Positions 1 through 6,699 of a stretch of DNA of 32,993 nt are shown in pieces. Source of the stretch: JBQTJJ01 sp052387235 (GTDB lineage Bacteria > Actinomycetota > Acidimicrobiia > Acidimicrobiales > GCA-2861595); NCBI GenBank assembly GCA_052387235.1, contig JBQTJJ010000123.1, positions 1 to 32,993 on the forward strand, written 5' to 3'. Made by a program: the position numbers and the translations under genes. The number at the start of each line of letters is the position of its first letter. The stretch's first letter is position 1. Under the pieces are notes generated by a model, which was not told where the DNA came from, did not search any database, and worked only from the letters and a program-made list of their open reading frames with translations.

Positions 1-1
1 G

Positions 2-61
2 ACCCACTACGACGACGAGGGCAACTGCCGTTCTGACGGGCAAGTCGCCAGGGCCACATAA
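2..61 (+). CDS. 3' end of a gene cut by the window edge
   Basis: Reading from base 2 gives an open frame of 19 codons ending in TAA at 59-61, with C or G in most third positions, as expected of a coding sequence here. The other two forward frames lack that bias. The visible residues include His-Tyr-Asp-Asp-Glu-Gly-Asn-Cys, too few to assign a family. A short GC hairpin follows directly after the stop. The gene is probably real but its function cannot be judged from this fragment. Confidence 0.35.
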   Translation, partial: THYDDEGNCRSDGQVARAT

Positions 62-69
62 CGTACGAG

Positions 70-85
70 CCCGACCGGCGTCGGG
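70..85 (+). terminator. short GC hairpin after the truncated gene
   Basis: CCCGAC and GTCGGG form a perfect 6-bp stem around a CGGC loop, beginning 9 bases after the TAA at 59-61. There is no T-run. Position suggests a terminator for the truncated upstream gene, but 6-bp GC stems arise easily by chance in this sequence. Nothing else is visible in 86-219. Confidence 0.3.
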
Positions 86-219
86 TCCGCGGTCGTAGAT
101 TCTGGCGAGGTACCCGGTAACCGGCGAAGTGTGTCCGATGACGGGCACATAATGCGCGCTCCGTAACGCCAGCTGGCTCGCCCCGACGACCGGACAGATC
201 GGCGCGTCGGAAGCGGCGT

Positions 220-1482
220 TCATGCTTGTTGCACGGTTGGTATCGACACCGGATCGAGGTGGGCGTCGGCATCCCGGATGGTTGCGTGGGTGGCGCCAGC
301 CATGCCTTGGCGCAGAACCTCGATCTGGCCGCCGGCGCGCACCGCTACTGCGCCGCCGTGCGCGATGGCCAGACCGCTGCAGCCGGGAAAAGCACGCACC
401 GTCTGCCTGAACCGGGCCTCGCGGGACGCGAACCAGTGCGGAAAGACCACTACGTCGTGGAGCCACCCGAACAGGGGGTAGGGCTCCTCGTCGCCGAGGG
501 AGGCGTAGTCCGAGAGGTGGCCCACTCCCCACACCACGGCCCCAGCCGAGACCCCACCCACGGCGGCGCCCCGCTCGTGGGCATGACGGACGACTTCCAG
601 CGCTGGCGTGCCCCACAGCCGGTCGTACAACGCAGATCCGTATCCGGAGGAGAACCAGACAAGGTCGGCGCCGGCCAGGGTTTCGGTGACAGGCGGCGAG
701 GCGACGTCGGCCCGTTTCACTAGGCCCACCTCCAGCACGTCGGCTCCGGCCTGCGTCCACCGCTCTGCCTCGACCCGTCGGGCCTCGGCGGTCGGCGGCT
801 CGAGGTGCCAGCTCGCCCCGACCAGCCCAACCCGGGGCTGTCGGCGGGCGCTCGATGCGCGAACAAGGGCAACGATGCGGGCAAGCAGATCGTCGTCCGT
901 CGCCCCGCCACACAGGATCACCGGCCCGCATCCCTCCGGCCGGGGCGATCGGAACGGCGGGATGCCATCGGCCACCACCCGGCGCTCGTTGCGTAGCCCG
1001 GCCGCCGCCCGGAGCCGGCCGGGCGTCAAGCCGAACCAGCGGCCGGAGGCCGACGCCACGCTGTTGGCCTCGAGGATGAGCGCCACGAGGACATGGGCTG
1101 GCCCGGACTCCTCGGCGTTGCGCTCGGCCTCCTCCGCCGTGAGCTCCACGATGACATCCACCGAAGACGCAACCGCCATGATGCCCTCGAAGCGCTTGTC
1201 GGCTGGCGACTCGGCCAGTCGTCCCGCCGGCCGTCCCTCCCGCTCGGCCGCCGCTCCCTCGTGCCATCCCAGCACGGTGTTCACACCGTCACGCCAGTCC
1301 AGGGGATCGAGGTCGAAGCTGCTGAGCAGCTCGGCGGGCCACCTCTCCGGCCTCGTCAGCGCCAGTACCAGGTGCTCGGGCGTCAGCGACCCGTCGCCCC
1401 GCCGGCGGGCCTCCTCCTCGGCTGCTACCAGCAGTTCTCGCAGGTATGGGCCTGAGCCGACGGTCTCCACTGCAGTCAGCAT
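220..1482 (-). CDS. Clp N-terminal domain fused to peptidase S51-like domain
   Basis: A 420-aa protein with an unusual pair of domains. Residues about 14-73 and 98-163 look like the two helical repeats of the ClpA/ClpC N-terminal (R) domain, each with the pattern of Thr/Ser-Pro/Gly-x-His-Val/Leu-Leu-x-Ala-Leu; in Clp ATPases this domain docks adaptors and substrates. Residues about 186-405 look like a class I glutamine-amidotransferase-fold S51 peptidase (dipeptidase E/cyanophycinase relatives): the nucleophile elbow is G-V-S-A-G-A with Ser312, and His349 in F-P-H-W lies where the family has its catalytic His. There is no AAA+ module, signal peptide or membrane segment, so it should be cytoplasmic. 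ATG at 1482 is the natural start, since the first Clp repeat begins soon after. Third positions are less GC-biased than in genes further right. An S51 protein that recruits substrates through a Clp-type domain is inference. Confidence 0.72.
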   Translation of the reverse strand: MLTAVETVGSGPYLRELLVAAEEEARRRGDGSLTPEHLVLALTRPERWPAELLSSFDLDPLDWRDGVNTVLGWHEGAAAEREGRPAGRLAESPADKRFEGIMAVASSVDVIVELTAEEAERNAEESGPAHVLVALILEANSVASASGRWFGLTPGRLRAAAGLRNERRVVADGIPPFRSPRPEGCGPVILCGGATDDDLLARIVALVRASSARRQPRVGLVGASWHLEPPTAEARRVEAERWTQAGADVLEVGLVKRADVASPPVTETLAGADLVWFSSGYGSALYDRLWGTPALEVVRHAHERGAAVGGVSAGAVVWGVGHLSDYASLGDEEPYPLFGWLHDVVVFPHWFASREARFRQTVRAFPGCSGLAIAHGGAVAVRAGGQIEVLRQGMAGATHATIRDADAHLDPVSIPTVQQA

Positions 1483-1584
1483 CCCACCGCGGTTAGCGCA
1501 TGCGGCTGAGGTCGCCCCTAACCATCACCCCGAACTCCCCGCCGACACCCCGCGCGTCGCAGCAGAGCGGCGCGTCGCGCGCGG

Positions 1585-2214
1585 CTACGCCTCCGTGACC
1601 TTGAGTTGGCCGAGAGATCGGGAGACGAAGAAGACGCGGAGGCCGAGGTGGTTGCGGGCGAAGGCCGGCAACCGCGACACGAGCCCCCGGTACTGGGGGT
1701 TGTCTGGGAGAGCGAGGCCGTAGGTGCTGTCCGGGTCGTCCATGCGCTGTACGAGTTCACCGAGGGCCCCGAGGAAGTAGTTGACCTGTTGCGGCTGGAG
1801 GAGCACCTCACCCTTGGCCTCGAGCACCAAACGAGAGTTTGGTCGCGTCGCCACGATATCGGGACCTCGCACACGCGCCCAGGCGACGTTGACGATGAAG
1901 CCCTGCGCCTCGAGATGAACCTTCACCGCTTCTTTGACCTGCTCCTCAGAGAGGAGTGCCCGATCGTGAGGCCCGACCGGCGCACGCGTTGTCGGCTGCG
2001 CTACGGCCTTGCGGTTGTCCGACGACCGGAGACGATTCACGATCTTGTTGTTCGGCCCGACGTAGCGCTCGACGATGCCCTGCCGCTCCAGGCGGCGACA
2101 AGCCTGGTTGACCGCCTGGCGGATGACACCGAGGTAGGCGGCGAGCTCGTCGTCATCGAGCGCCCGCGCCTGGACCTTCAGCTTGTCGACGATGCGGTCG
2201 GCAAGAGGCGCCAC
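1585..2214 (-). CDS. winged-helix / PD-(D/E)XK nuclease-like protein
   Basis: A 209-aa protein. Residues about 5-60 form a predicted winged helix-turn-helix (D-E-L-A-A-Y-L-G, then a recognition helix and R-R-L-E-R-Q-G-I-V-E-R, a MarR/Lrp-like pattern). Residues about 90-200 resemble a PD-(D/E)XK nuclease fold: a helix with Glu near 97, then R-G-P-D-I with Asp119, then V-L-E-A-K-G with Glu132 and Lys134, followed by Gln143/144 in the next helix. These match the active-site layout of restriction-endonuclease-like proteins. No methylase or other restriction gene is adjacent. GTG at 2214 is chosen because TAGCGT lies 8 bases before it, as at other leaderless starts here; the AGGAGG 1 base upstream is too close to act as a ribosome binding site. 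A role in DNA repair, defence or conflict is possible but not shown. Confidence 0.62.
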   Translation of the reverse strand: MAPLADRIVDKLKVQARALDDDELAAYLGVIRQAVNQACRRLERQGIVERYVGPNNKIVNRLRSSDNRKAVAQPTTRAPVGPHDRALLSEEQVKEAVKVHLEAQGFIVNVAWARVRGPDIVATRPNSRLVLEAKGEVLLQPQQVNYFLGALGELVQRMDDPDSTYGLALPDNPQYRGLVSRLPAFARNHLGLRVFFVSRSLGQLKVTEA

Positions 2215-2222
2215 GCCTCCTG

Positions 2223-2228
2223 ACGCTA
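2223..2228 (-). promoter_or_regulatory. -10 box (leaderless) of the winged-helix nuclease gene
   Basis: On the minus strand TAGCGT is followed by 8 bases and the GTG at 2214. This is identical in sequence and spacing to boxes before the ABC fusion gene and the 43-aa gene. No convincing -35 box was seen. Confidence 0.45.
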
Positions 2229-2404
2229 TTCCGAAGGCGCCGGGTCCGCACCGATCAAACGCTCCGATCTCCGCCCGAAGTCAAGCCGTCGGTTGGACCG
2301 ATCGGCGCTTCTTGGGTGCCCGGATAAGGCGGTATGGGACACGTTGCCCCCCGTCGTGCGGCCACCGGACGGGACGGCGCAATCCTGTGTTGGCGGTGCG
2401 TTGG

Positions 2405-2612
2405 TCAGTGGGCGAGGTGGTCGGCGATCGCGTCCCCGACCGTTGCAGTCGCTGCGATCTCGGCATCGGTGAGGACGAGAGCGCCTGGCGAGCGGTCGTG
2501 TAGGCGGAGCCGCTTGGTGGTCTACCCCAGGTCGCGGTCGAAGTACTGCCCGATGCGCTTGCCCAGCCACGTGGCGGTCTCGTATGTCTGTCTCGTATGT
2601 CTGCCGAGCCAA
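2405..2612 (-). pseudogene. decayed reading frame in the 2215-2662 gap
   Basis: The 450-base gap between the nuclease-like gene and the tRNA is not empty. One minus-strand frame from about 2612 to a TGA at 2405-2407 has strongly GC-biased third positions and a protein-like composition (T-W-L-G-K-R-I-G-Q-Y-F-D-R-D-L-G, later L-T-D-A-E-I-A-A-T and D-A-I-A-D-H-L-A-H). It is broken in two ways: an in-frame TAG at 2522-2524, and a 13-bp tandem duplication near its start (2578-2603) that shifts the frame. Removing one repeat copy joins a TTG start at 2612 to the rest. The family is not recognised. It could also be two small real genes, the first being a short peptide. Confidence 0.35.
2578..2603. 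repeat. 13-bp perfect tandem duplication
   Basis: TCTCGTATGTCTG occurs twice back to back (2578-2590 and 2591-2603). Thirteen is not a multiple of three, so it shifts the minus-strand frame of the decayed gene. Confidence 0.85.
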
Positions 2613-2662
2613 GTCGAGCGAGCTATACTGACTGCTAGGCCTTGACCTGCGGTTTCCCTGGG

Positions 2663-2735
2663 CACCCCCAACGGGATTCGAACCCGTGTCGCCACCTTGA
2701 AAGAGTGGTGTCCTAGGCCACTAGACGATGGGGGC
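2663..2735 (-). tRNA. tRNA-Glu (anticodon TTC)
   Basis: Reading the minus strand from 2735: acceptor GCCCCCA pairs with TGGGGGT (G-T at the first pair); the anticodon arm is CCACT-CTTTCAA-GGTGG with anticodon TTC; the T arm ACGGG-TTCGAAT-CCCGT is perfect. The discriminator is G at 2663. The following bases are CCC, so the CCA tail is not encoded and must be added enzymatically. The 73-base length is standard. It lies between the decayed region and a CysRS-like fusion gene, and tRNA genes of this kind are common integration targets, though no integrase or repeated att half is visible here. Confidence 0.95.
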
Positions 2736-2753
2736 CTGTCCCGGAGGGCCCGC

Positions 2754-4028
2754 TCAGGGTACCAAACGCCATGTGGTGCCTTCGGGGCCGTCGCGCAGCT
2801 CGACGCCAAGCTTGCCCAGATGGTCGCGGACGGCGTCGGCCTCGTCCCAGCGCCCGGCCCGGCGGGCCGCCTCGCGCTGGCCGAGCAGGGCCTCGATGAA
2901 CGGGCCCACCGCCCCGGCGGGGTCGCCGGCGCCGGCCTTGGCCAGTTGGCCCAGCCGCACCACCATGGACCGCAGACCCGCCCGCGCCCGGTCCACCTCG
3001 TCGGACTGCAGCGTGTCGTGGGCCCACGCCACCAGCTCCTGCTCCAGCTCCAGCACCGCCCGCACCGCGCCGTCGGCGTCGCCGGCGGACAGGGCCGCGA
3101 CGAACAACGCCTCCAGCGCCCCCACCCGGTCCAGGAGGGGGGACGTGGCCAGGCGCGCCGGCGCCGGTGGAGCGGTCGCGGCGCCGGCGGCGGGGCCCGG
3201 CGCGGCGGTCGCTCCCGGGCGGGTGCCGGCGTCGGCCAGCGCCACCAGCCGGTCCAGCGTCACCGTCTCGCCGGTGGCCAGCTCGGCTGACACTCCTGCT
3301 CGGCGCACCGTCACCACTCCGAGGCCCGTGACGGTGGCGGTGCCGGCGGCCAGGTCGAGGATAAGGGCGGTGTGCTCGTCCACGCCCAGCACGAACGCCC
3401 CGTCGGGGAGCTGCGCCTCCATGCGGGCCAGGCGCTCCTCGCCCAGGTAGCAGTACCGGGTGTCGTGGGTGCCGCCCTCGGCGTTGTTGTAGTGCGGGAT
3501 GACGGCGGCACGGATGCCGGCGCCGGCCAGGAGGTCGAGGCCCTCCAGCCAGTGGGGCTCCTCGCCGGCCTTGTAGATCTCGTAGACGGGCACGGTGGCC
3601 ACGCCCAGGGTGAGGGCGGCGGCGCTGGCGAAGGTGATGCACCCGCCCGAGCGCAGCTTGTCGGCCAGCACGGCCGGCACCTGCGAACCCCGCCACTGGC
3701 GGACGGCATAGGACGGGCTCCCGGGCCCCGAGAACACGTACCGGGCCTCCCGGAGCCGGGCCAGCATGGACTCGTACGCCAGCGGATCGGCGCCGGCGCC
3801 GGCGTGGTGGGCCACCTCCATGGGTTGGCCCACGCTGTCCCGGAAGTACTGCACGGCCCGGGCCGCCAGGTCGGCGGCGTTGGACTGGAAGCCGTAGGGC
3901 GTGTCCAGCACCACCGCCGCCACGGGCGCGGGCCCGAGGCGACCCAGCAGCTCCCGGTGGGTCTTCACCATGGTGGGACTGGTCTCGCCCGAGCCCATGA
4001 CTGCCAGCAGTCGGGGCACGGTCTCCAC
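2754..4028 (-). CDS. S51/GATase1-like domain fused to CysRS C-terminal-like domain
   Basis: A 424-aa protein from GTG at 4028. Residues 7-260 look like an S51-related class I glutamine-amidotransferase fold: M-G-S-G-E-T near the start, G-P-G-S-P at 101-105, and I-T-F-A-S-A-A-A-L where the family has its nucleophile (Ser135), then I-P-H-Y-N-N with His179 and a D-E-H segment near 217-219. The elbow reads A-S-A-A-A rather than G-x-S-A-G-A, so activity is uncertain. After a Pro/Ala linker (about 268-300), residues about 303-424 are helical and end in W-D-E-A-D-A-V-R-D-H-L followed by G-V-E-L-R-D-G-P-E-G-T-T-W-R, closely resembling the C-terminal end of cysteinyl-tRNA synthetase (tRNA-contacting part); the catalytic HIGH/KMSKS domain is absent. 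The frame stays open to 4586, but that part is low-complexity Gly/Arg/Pro. The chosen GTG has TACGGT 8 bases upstream. Confidence 0.7.
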   Translation of the reverse strand: METVPRLLAVMGSGETSPTMVKTHRELLGRLGPAPVAAVVLDTPYGFQSNAADLAARAVQYFRDSVGQPMEVAHHAGAGADPLAYESMLARLREARYVFSGPGSPSYAVRQWRGSQVPAVLADKLRSGGCITFASAAALTLGVATVPVYEIYKAGEEPHWLEGLDLLAGAGIRAAVIPHYNNAEGGTHDTRYCYLGEERLARMEAQLPDGAFVLGVDEHTALILDLAAGTATVTGLGVVTVRRAGVSAELATGETVTLDRLVALADAGTRPGATAAPGPAAGAATAPPAPARLATSPLLDRVGALEALFVAALSAGDADGAVRAVLELEQELVAWAHDTLQSDEVDRARAGLRSMVVRLGQLAKAGAGDPAGAVGPFIEALLGQREAARRAGRWDEADAVRDHLGKLGVELRDGPEGTTWRLVP

Positions 4029-4036
4029 GACCGGCG

Positions 4037-4042
4037 ACCGTA
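4037..4042 (-). promoter_or_regulatory. -10 box (leaderless) of the S51/CysRS-C fusion gene
   Basis: Minus-strand TACGGT is followed by 8 bases and then GTG at 4028, with no ribosome binding site. It helps to select this start over the longer open frame. Confidence 0.45.
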
Positions 4043-4222
4043 GCCAAGCCCCGGGCCCTCGGGAGCCCGCCACCCGTGACGGCCGGCCTGGACGGCTCCG
4101 CCGGCACCCCGGCCCGCCGCCGGCACCAGCGGCCCGCCCGGGTCGCGTTCCGCATCCGGCGGGAACGCCCGCGCCCGGTGGGCCCGGCGGCGACCCGTAG
4201 GGAACGGGGTTGGGTCGGGTCG

Positions 4223-4310
4223 GGCGGCGATGCCGGTCCCGCCGCCCCGCCCCCGGCCGGCCCGGAGTCAGGCGGCGATGCCGGTCCCGCCGCCCCGCCC
4301 CCGGCCGGCC
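4223..4310 (+). repeat. 48-bp-period tandem duplication at the plsY 5' end
   Basis: A 40-base segment starting GGCGGCGATGCCGGTCCC occurs at 4223-4262 and again, identical, at 4271-4310. The 48-base period is 16 codons, so the frame is kept and the ATG is duplicated (4230 and 4278). Replication slippage in GC-rich DNA is the likely origin. Confidence 0.9.
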
Positions 4311-4943
4311 GGCCTCGTGGGCGCCGCCGCCGCCGGCTACCTCCTCGGCACGCTGCCGTCGGCCGACGTGGCCGCCCGGGTGGCGTCGGGCGGGTCGGCC
4401 GACCTCAGGGCCGCCGGCACCGGCAACCCCGGGGGGGCCAACGCCCTGGTGGTGCTGGGCAGGGCGTGGGGCTACGGGATCATGCTGGCCGACATCGCCA
4501 AGGGCGCGGCGGCCTGCGGCGCCGGCCGCCGCCTGGCCGCCGACGCCGGCGCCCACGTGGCCGGCGTCGCCGCCGTGGTGGGCCACTGCTTCCCCGTCTG
4601 GAACGGCTTCCGGGGCGGCAAGGGCGTGGCCGCCAGCGTGGGCCAGTGCGTCGCCACCTTCCCCGTGTACGTGCCGTTCGACATCGGGCTGGCCTGGCTG
4701 ACGGCCACGCCCCGGTGGTCGAGGAAGGTCGGGACGCGCACGCTCATCGCGACCGCCGTGGCGTCGTCGACCTGGGTGGCCGCCGCCACCTTGTGGTGGC
4801 GCAGGGGCTGGCCCAACGGCTGGGCGCCCCGCCCCACCGCCGGCCTGCCCCTGGCCGCGGCCGCCTCCAGCGCCGTCATCCTGTCCCGCTTCGCCGCCGC
4901 CGCCCGGAAGGCGAACCTGGCCGAGAAGGAGGGCGTGGCGTGA
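4278..4943 (+). CDS. plsY: glycerol-3-phosphate acyltransferase PlsY-like
   Basis: PlsY is an integral membrane enzyme that moves an acyl group from acyl-phosphate to glycerol-3-phosphate, the first step of phospholipid synthesis. Signature blocks are present: G-Y-L-L-G-T-L-P-S-A in helix 1, G-T-G-N-P-G-G-A-N (acceptor motif), D-I-A-K-G, and G-H-C-F-P-V-W-N-G-F-R-G-G-K-G-V-A. The C-terminal third is less typical than in well-known PlsY proteins. The start is unclear because a 48-bp duplication supplies two ATGs (4230, 4278), and GTG at 4317 sits just before the first membrane helix; 4278 is a compromise. Its stop overlaps the GTG of the degV-family gene by 4 bases. FakB proteins (DegV family) deliver fatty acids for phosphorylation to acyl-phosphate, which is PlsY's substrate, so the pair makes metabolic sense. 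Confidence 0.8.
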   Translation: MPVPPPRPRPAGLVGAAAAGYLLGTLPSADVAARVASGGSADLRAAGTGNPGGANALVVLGRAWGYGIMLADIAKGAAACGAGRRLAADAGAHVAGVAAVVGHCFPVWNGFRGGKGVAASVGQCVATFPVYVPFDIGLAWLTATPRWSRKVGTRTLIATAVASSTWVAAATLWWRRGWPNGWAPRPTAGLPLAAAASSAVILSRFAAAARKANLAEKEGVA

Positions 4944-5776
4944 TCGGCCTGTGCACCGACTCCAACGCCCAGCTGCCCCCCGACCTGGCCCGGCGCTACG
5001 GCGTGGAGGTGGTGCCGCTCACGGTGACGGTGGACGGCCGCGACTACCGGGAGGGCGTCGACCTCGACGCCGACGCCTTCTACGCCTTCTTCGCCGGCGG
5101 CGCCACCCCGCAGGTGGCCACCGCCGCCCCGTCCCCCGGCCGCTTCGTGGCCGCCTATGACGCCCTGGCCCGGGCCGGCGCCGGCGAGATCCTGTCCGTC
5201 CACATCGGCTCCGCCATCTCCGGCACCCTCAACGCGGCCCGCATCGCGGCCGAGGCCGCGCCGGTGCCGGTGCGGCTGGTGGACACCGGCACCGCCTCGT
5301 TCGGCGTGGCCTGCTGCCTGTGGGAGGCGGCCGAGGCGGTGGCGGCCGGCGCCGGCCTGGAGGACGCGGCCGGCGTGGCCGAGGCGGTGGCGGCCCGCAC
5401 CGGCAACGTGTTCGTGGTCCGGGCCGTCGACCTGGTGCGGCGGGGCGGACGGCTGGGGGAGTGCGCGGCCGGCGCCGGCGACGACGCCATCCCCGTGGTG
5501 CGCCTGGTGGGTGGCACCTACCAGCCCGTGGCCCGGGCCGCCACGGTGGACGAGGCGGCCGACGCCATGGCCGAGGCCGTCCTCGGCGGCGGCTCCCGCC
5601 TCCGGGTCGGCATCAGCGTGGCCGACACCGCCGGCGCCCCCGTCCGTGCCGCGCTGGAGCGCCGGCTGGAGGGCGCGCCCCAGGTCCTCGAGCTCGTGCG
5701 CTACCGGGTCGGCCCCAGCGTGGGCGTCCACACCGGCCCCGGCACCGCCGGCGCCATGTGGTACCCCGCCGCCTGA
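4940..5776 (+). CDS. DegV-family fatty-acid-binding protein (FakB-like)
   Basis: A 278-aa protein of the DegV/FakB family, which binds one fatty acid and presents its carboxylate to the kinase FakA. Seen: C-T-D-S-N-A-Q-L-P at the N-terminus (family T-D-S motif), T-A-A-P-S-P-G near 65 (the T-S-x-P-S-like lipid-binding block), S-V-H-I-G-S-A-I-S-G-T near 96-106, the D-T-G-T-A-S-F-G block, V-R-R-G-G-R-L-G (family L-x-x-G-G-R), and a C-terminal G-P-S-V-G-V-H-T-G-P-G-T block contacting the head group. GTG at 4940 overlaps the plsY stop (GTGA), indicating translational coupling. No FakA is in the window. A long hairpin follows 37 bases after the stop. The family is secure; which fatty acid it carries cannot be told. 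Confidence 0.85.
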   Translation: MIGLCTDSNAQLPPDLARRYGVEVVPLTVTVDGRDYREGVDLDADAFYAFFAGGATPQVATAAPSPGRFVAAYDALARAGAGEILSVHIGSAISGTLNAARIAAEAAPVPVRLVDTGTASFGVACCLWEAAEAVAAGAGLEDAAGVAEAVAARTGNVFVVRAVDLVRRGGRLGECAAGAGDDAIPVVRLVGGTYQPVARAATVDEAADAMAEAVLGGGSRLRVGISVADTAGAPVRAALERRLEGAPQVLELVRYRVGPSVGVHTGPGTAGAMWYPAA

Positions 5777-5813
5777 ACCTCCGCCGGCCGGCCCGGCACC
5801 GCCGGCGCCGGCA

Positions 5814-5860
5814 TTCCGGGAAGCCTCACGTCCGCAGAGCGAACGTGAGGCTTCCCGGAA
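5814..5860. terminator. 18-bp perfect hairpin between convergent genes
   Basis: TTCCGGGAAGCCTCACGT (5814-5831) and its exact complement (5843-5860) form an 18-bp stem with an 11-base loop. It lies between the degV-family stop (5776) and the DUF2017 stop (5874), both reading toward it. There is no T-run on either side, as is common for actinobacterial intrinsic terminators. It can serve both strands. Confidence 0.75.
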
Positions 5861-5873
5861 CGCAGCCGGCCAT

Positions 5874-6365
5874 CTACAGGTCGTCCTCGGGCGGCACGTC
5901 GGGCAGGCCCTCGGCCAGGGCGTCCACCAGCTGGTCGAGCAGCCAGGACAGGTAGCCGTAGAGGGCCAGGCCGGGGGCCCGGGGGTCGCGGGGGTCGAAG
6001 TCGGCGCCGTCGTCGTCCTCGGTGATGTCGAGGCGGGTGCCCAGCACCAGGCGGAGGCTGTTGAGGGCCGACAGCCACCCCTGGGCCTGTTCCTCGTCGA
6101 GCTCCGGGGCGTCCACCGTCTCCCGCATGACGGACAGGGCCGCCCGCCGGCGCTCCCGCAGGTCGTCGCCCATCAGGCGCCGGTACTCGGCCTCGTGCTC
6201 GGGGTCCGCGGCGTAGGCGGGCGGGGACAGCCGCCCGAGGGACGGGTCCTCGGGGGCCAGGTCGAGCACCTCCTCGAGCTGGTCGGGCAGGGTGCGCAGG
6301 ACGTCGCGCTCCTCGGGCATGAGGTCGAGGCGGAACCCGCCGGACGGCAGGCGGAACACGGTCAT
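5874..6365 (-). CDS. DUF2017 family protein
   Basis: A 163-aa acidic, soluble protein resembling the DUF2017 family, which in Actinobacteria is usually found just downstream of clpS. Features seen: a short N-terminal strand (V-F-R-L-P-S-G-G-F-R-L), helical E-E-R-D-V-L-R-T-L-P-D-Q-L-E-E-V, an E-x-x-Y-R-R-L-M segment, W-L-S-A-L-N-S-L-R-L-V-L-G-T-R-L near the middle, and a C-terminal helix with Y-x-x-L-S-W-L-L-D-Q-L-V. ATG at 6365 comes 12 bases after the clpS stop, so the two are almost certainly one transcript. Biochemical function is unknown; context suggests a link to ClpS/ClpCP protein turnover, which is inference. Its stop is next to the 18-bp bidirectional hairpin. Confidence 0.8.
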   Translation of the reverse strand: MTVFRLPSGGFRLDLMPEERDVLRTLPDQLEEVLDLAPEDPSLGRLSPPAYAADPEHEAEYRRLMGDDLRERRRAALSVMRETVDAPELDEEQAQGWLSALNSLRLVLGTRLDITEDDDGADFDPRDPRAPGLALYGYLSWLLDQLVDALAEGLPDVPPEDDL

Positions 6366-6380
6366 CTAGGAGCCCGGCAT

Positions 6381-6671
6381 CTAGACGTCGTGCTCCATGG
6401 TGGCCCACAGGCCGTGCTCGTGGAGGCGGAACACGTCGAGCTCGGCCCGCTCCCGGGGGCCGCTCGACACCACGGCCCGGCCCTTGTGGTGCACGTCCAG
6501 CATCAGCTTGGTGGCCTTCTCCCTGGAGTACCCGAACAGCTTCTGGAACACGTAGGTGACGTACGACATGAGGTTGATCGGGTCGTTCCACACGATGACG
6601 ACCCAGGGCCGGTCGGGCTCGGCGACGTCGTCGGCAGTGGGCTCGAGGACCTCGAGGGGCGCAGCCGTCAC
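6381..6671 (-). CDS. clpS: ATP-dependent Clp protease adaptor ClpS
   Basis: A 96-aa ClpS: it binds N-degron substrates and hands them to the ClpC/ClpA ATPase. The core W-V-V-I-V-W-N-D-P-I-N at 23-33 carries the Asn29-Asp30 pair that grips the substrate's N-terminal amine, followed by the helix Y-V-T-Y-V-F-Q-K-L-F-G-Y-S, then V-H-H-K-G with the substrate-pocket His61, and the final L-x-A-T-M-E strand. The first 20 residues are the usual variable tail. GTG at 6671 is preceded by a purine-rich GGGGGAG about 9 bases upstream, a plausible ribosome binding site, so unlike several neighbours it looks leadered. DUF2017 follows immediately. The Clp N-domain fusion at 220-1482 is not part of this operon. 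Confidence 0.93.
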   Translation of the reverse strand: MTAAPLEVLEPTADDVAEPDRPWVVIVWNDPINLMSYVTYVFQKLFGYSREKATKLMLDVHHKGRAVVSSGPRERAELDVFRLHEHGLWATMEHDV

Positions 6672-6699
6672 GCCCCCATTCTCCCCCTTTTCGTCCGGG

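Noticed and set aside
2624..2629. TATACT on the plus strand as a promoter
   Set aside because: No -35 box at the right distance and no plus-strand gene follows; it lies just beyond the 3' end of the minus-strand tRNA.
4029..4586. Upstream extension of the S51/CysRS-C fusion frame
   Set aside because: Gly/Arg/Pro low-complexity, overlaps plsY on the other strand and contains its tandem repeat in antisense; GTG at 4028 with TACGGT is a better start.
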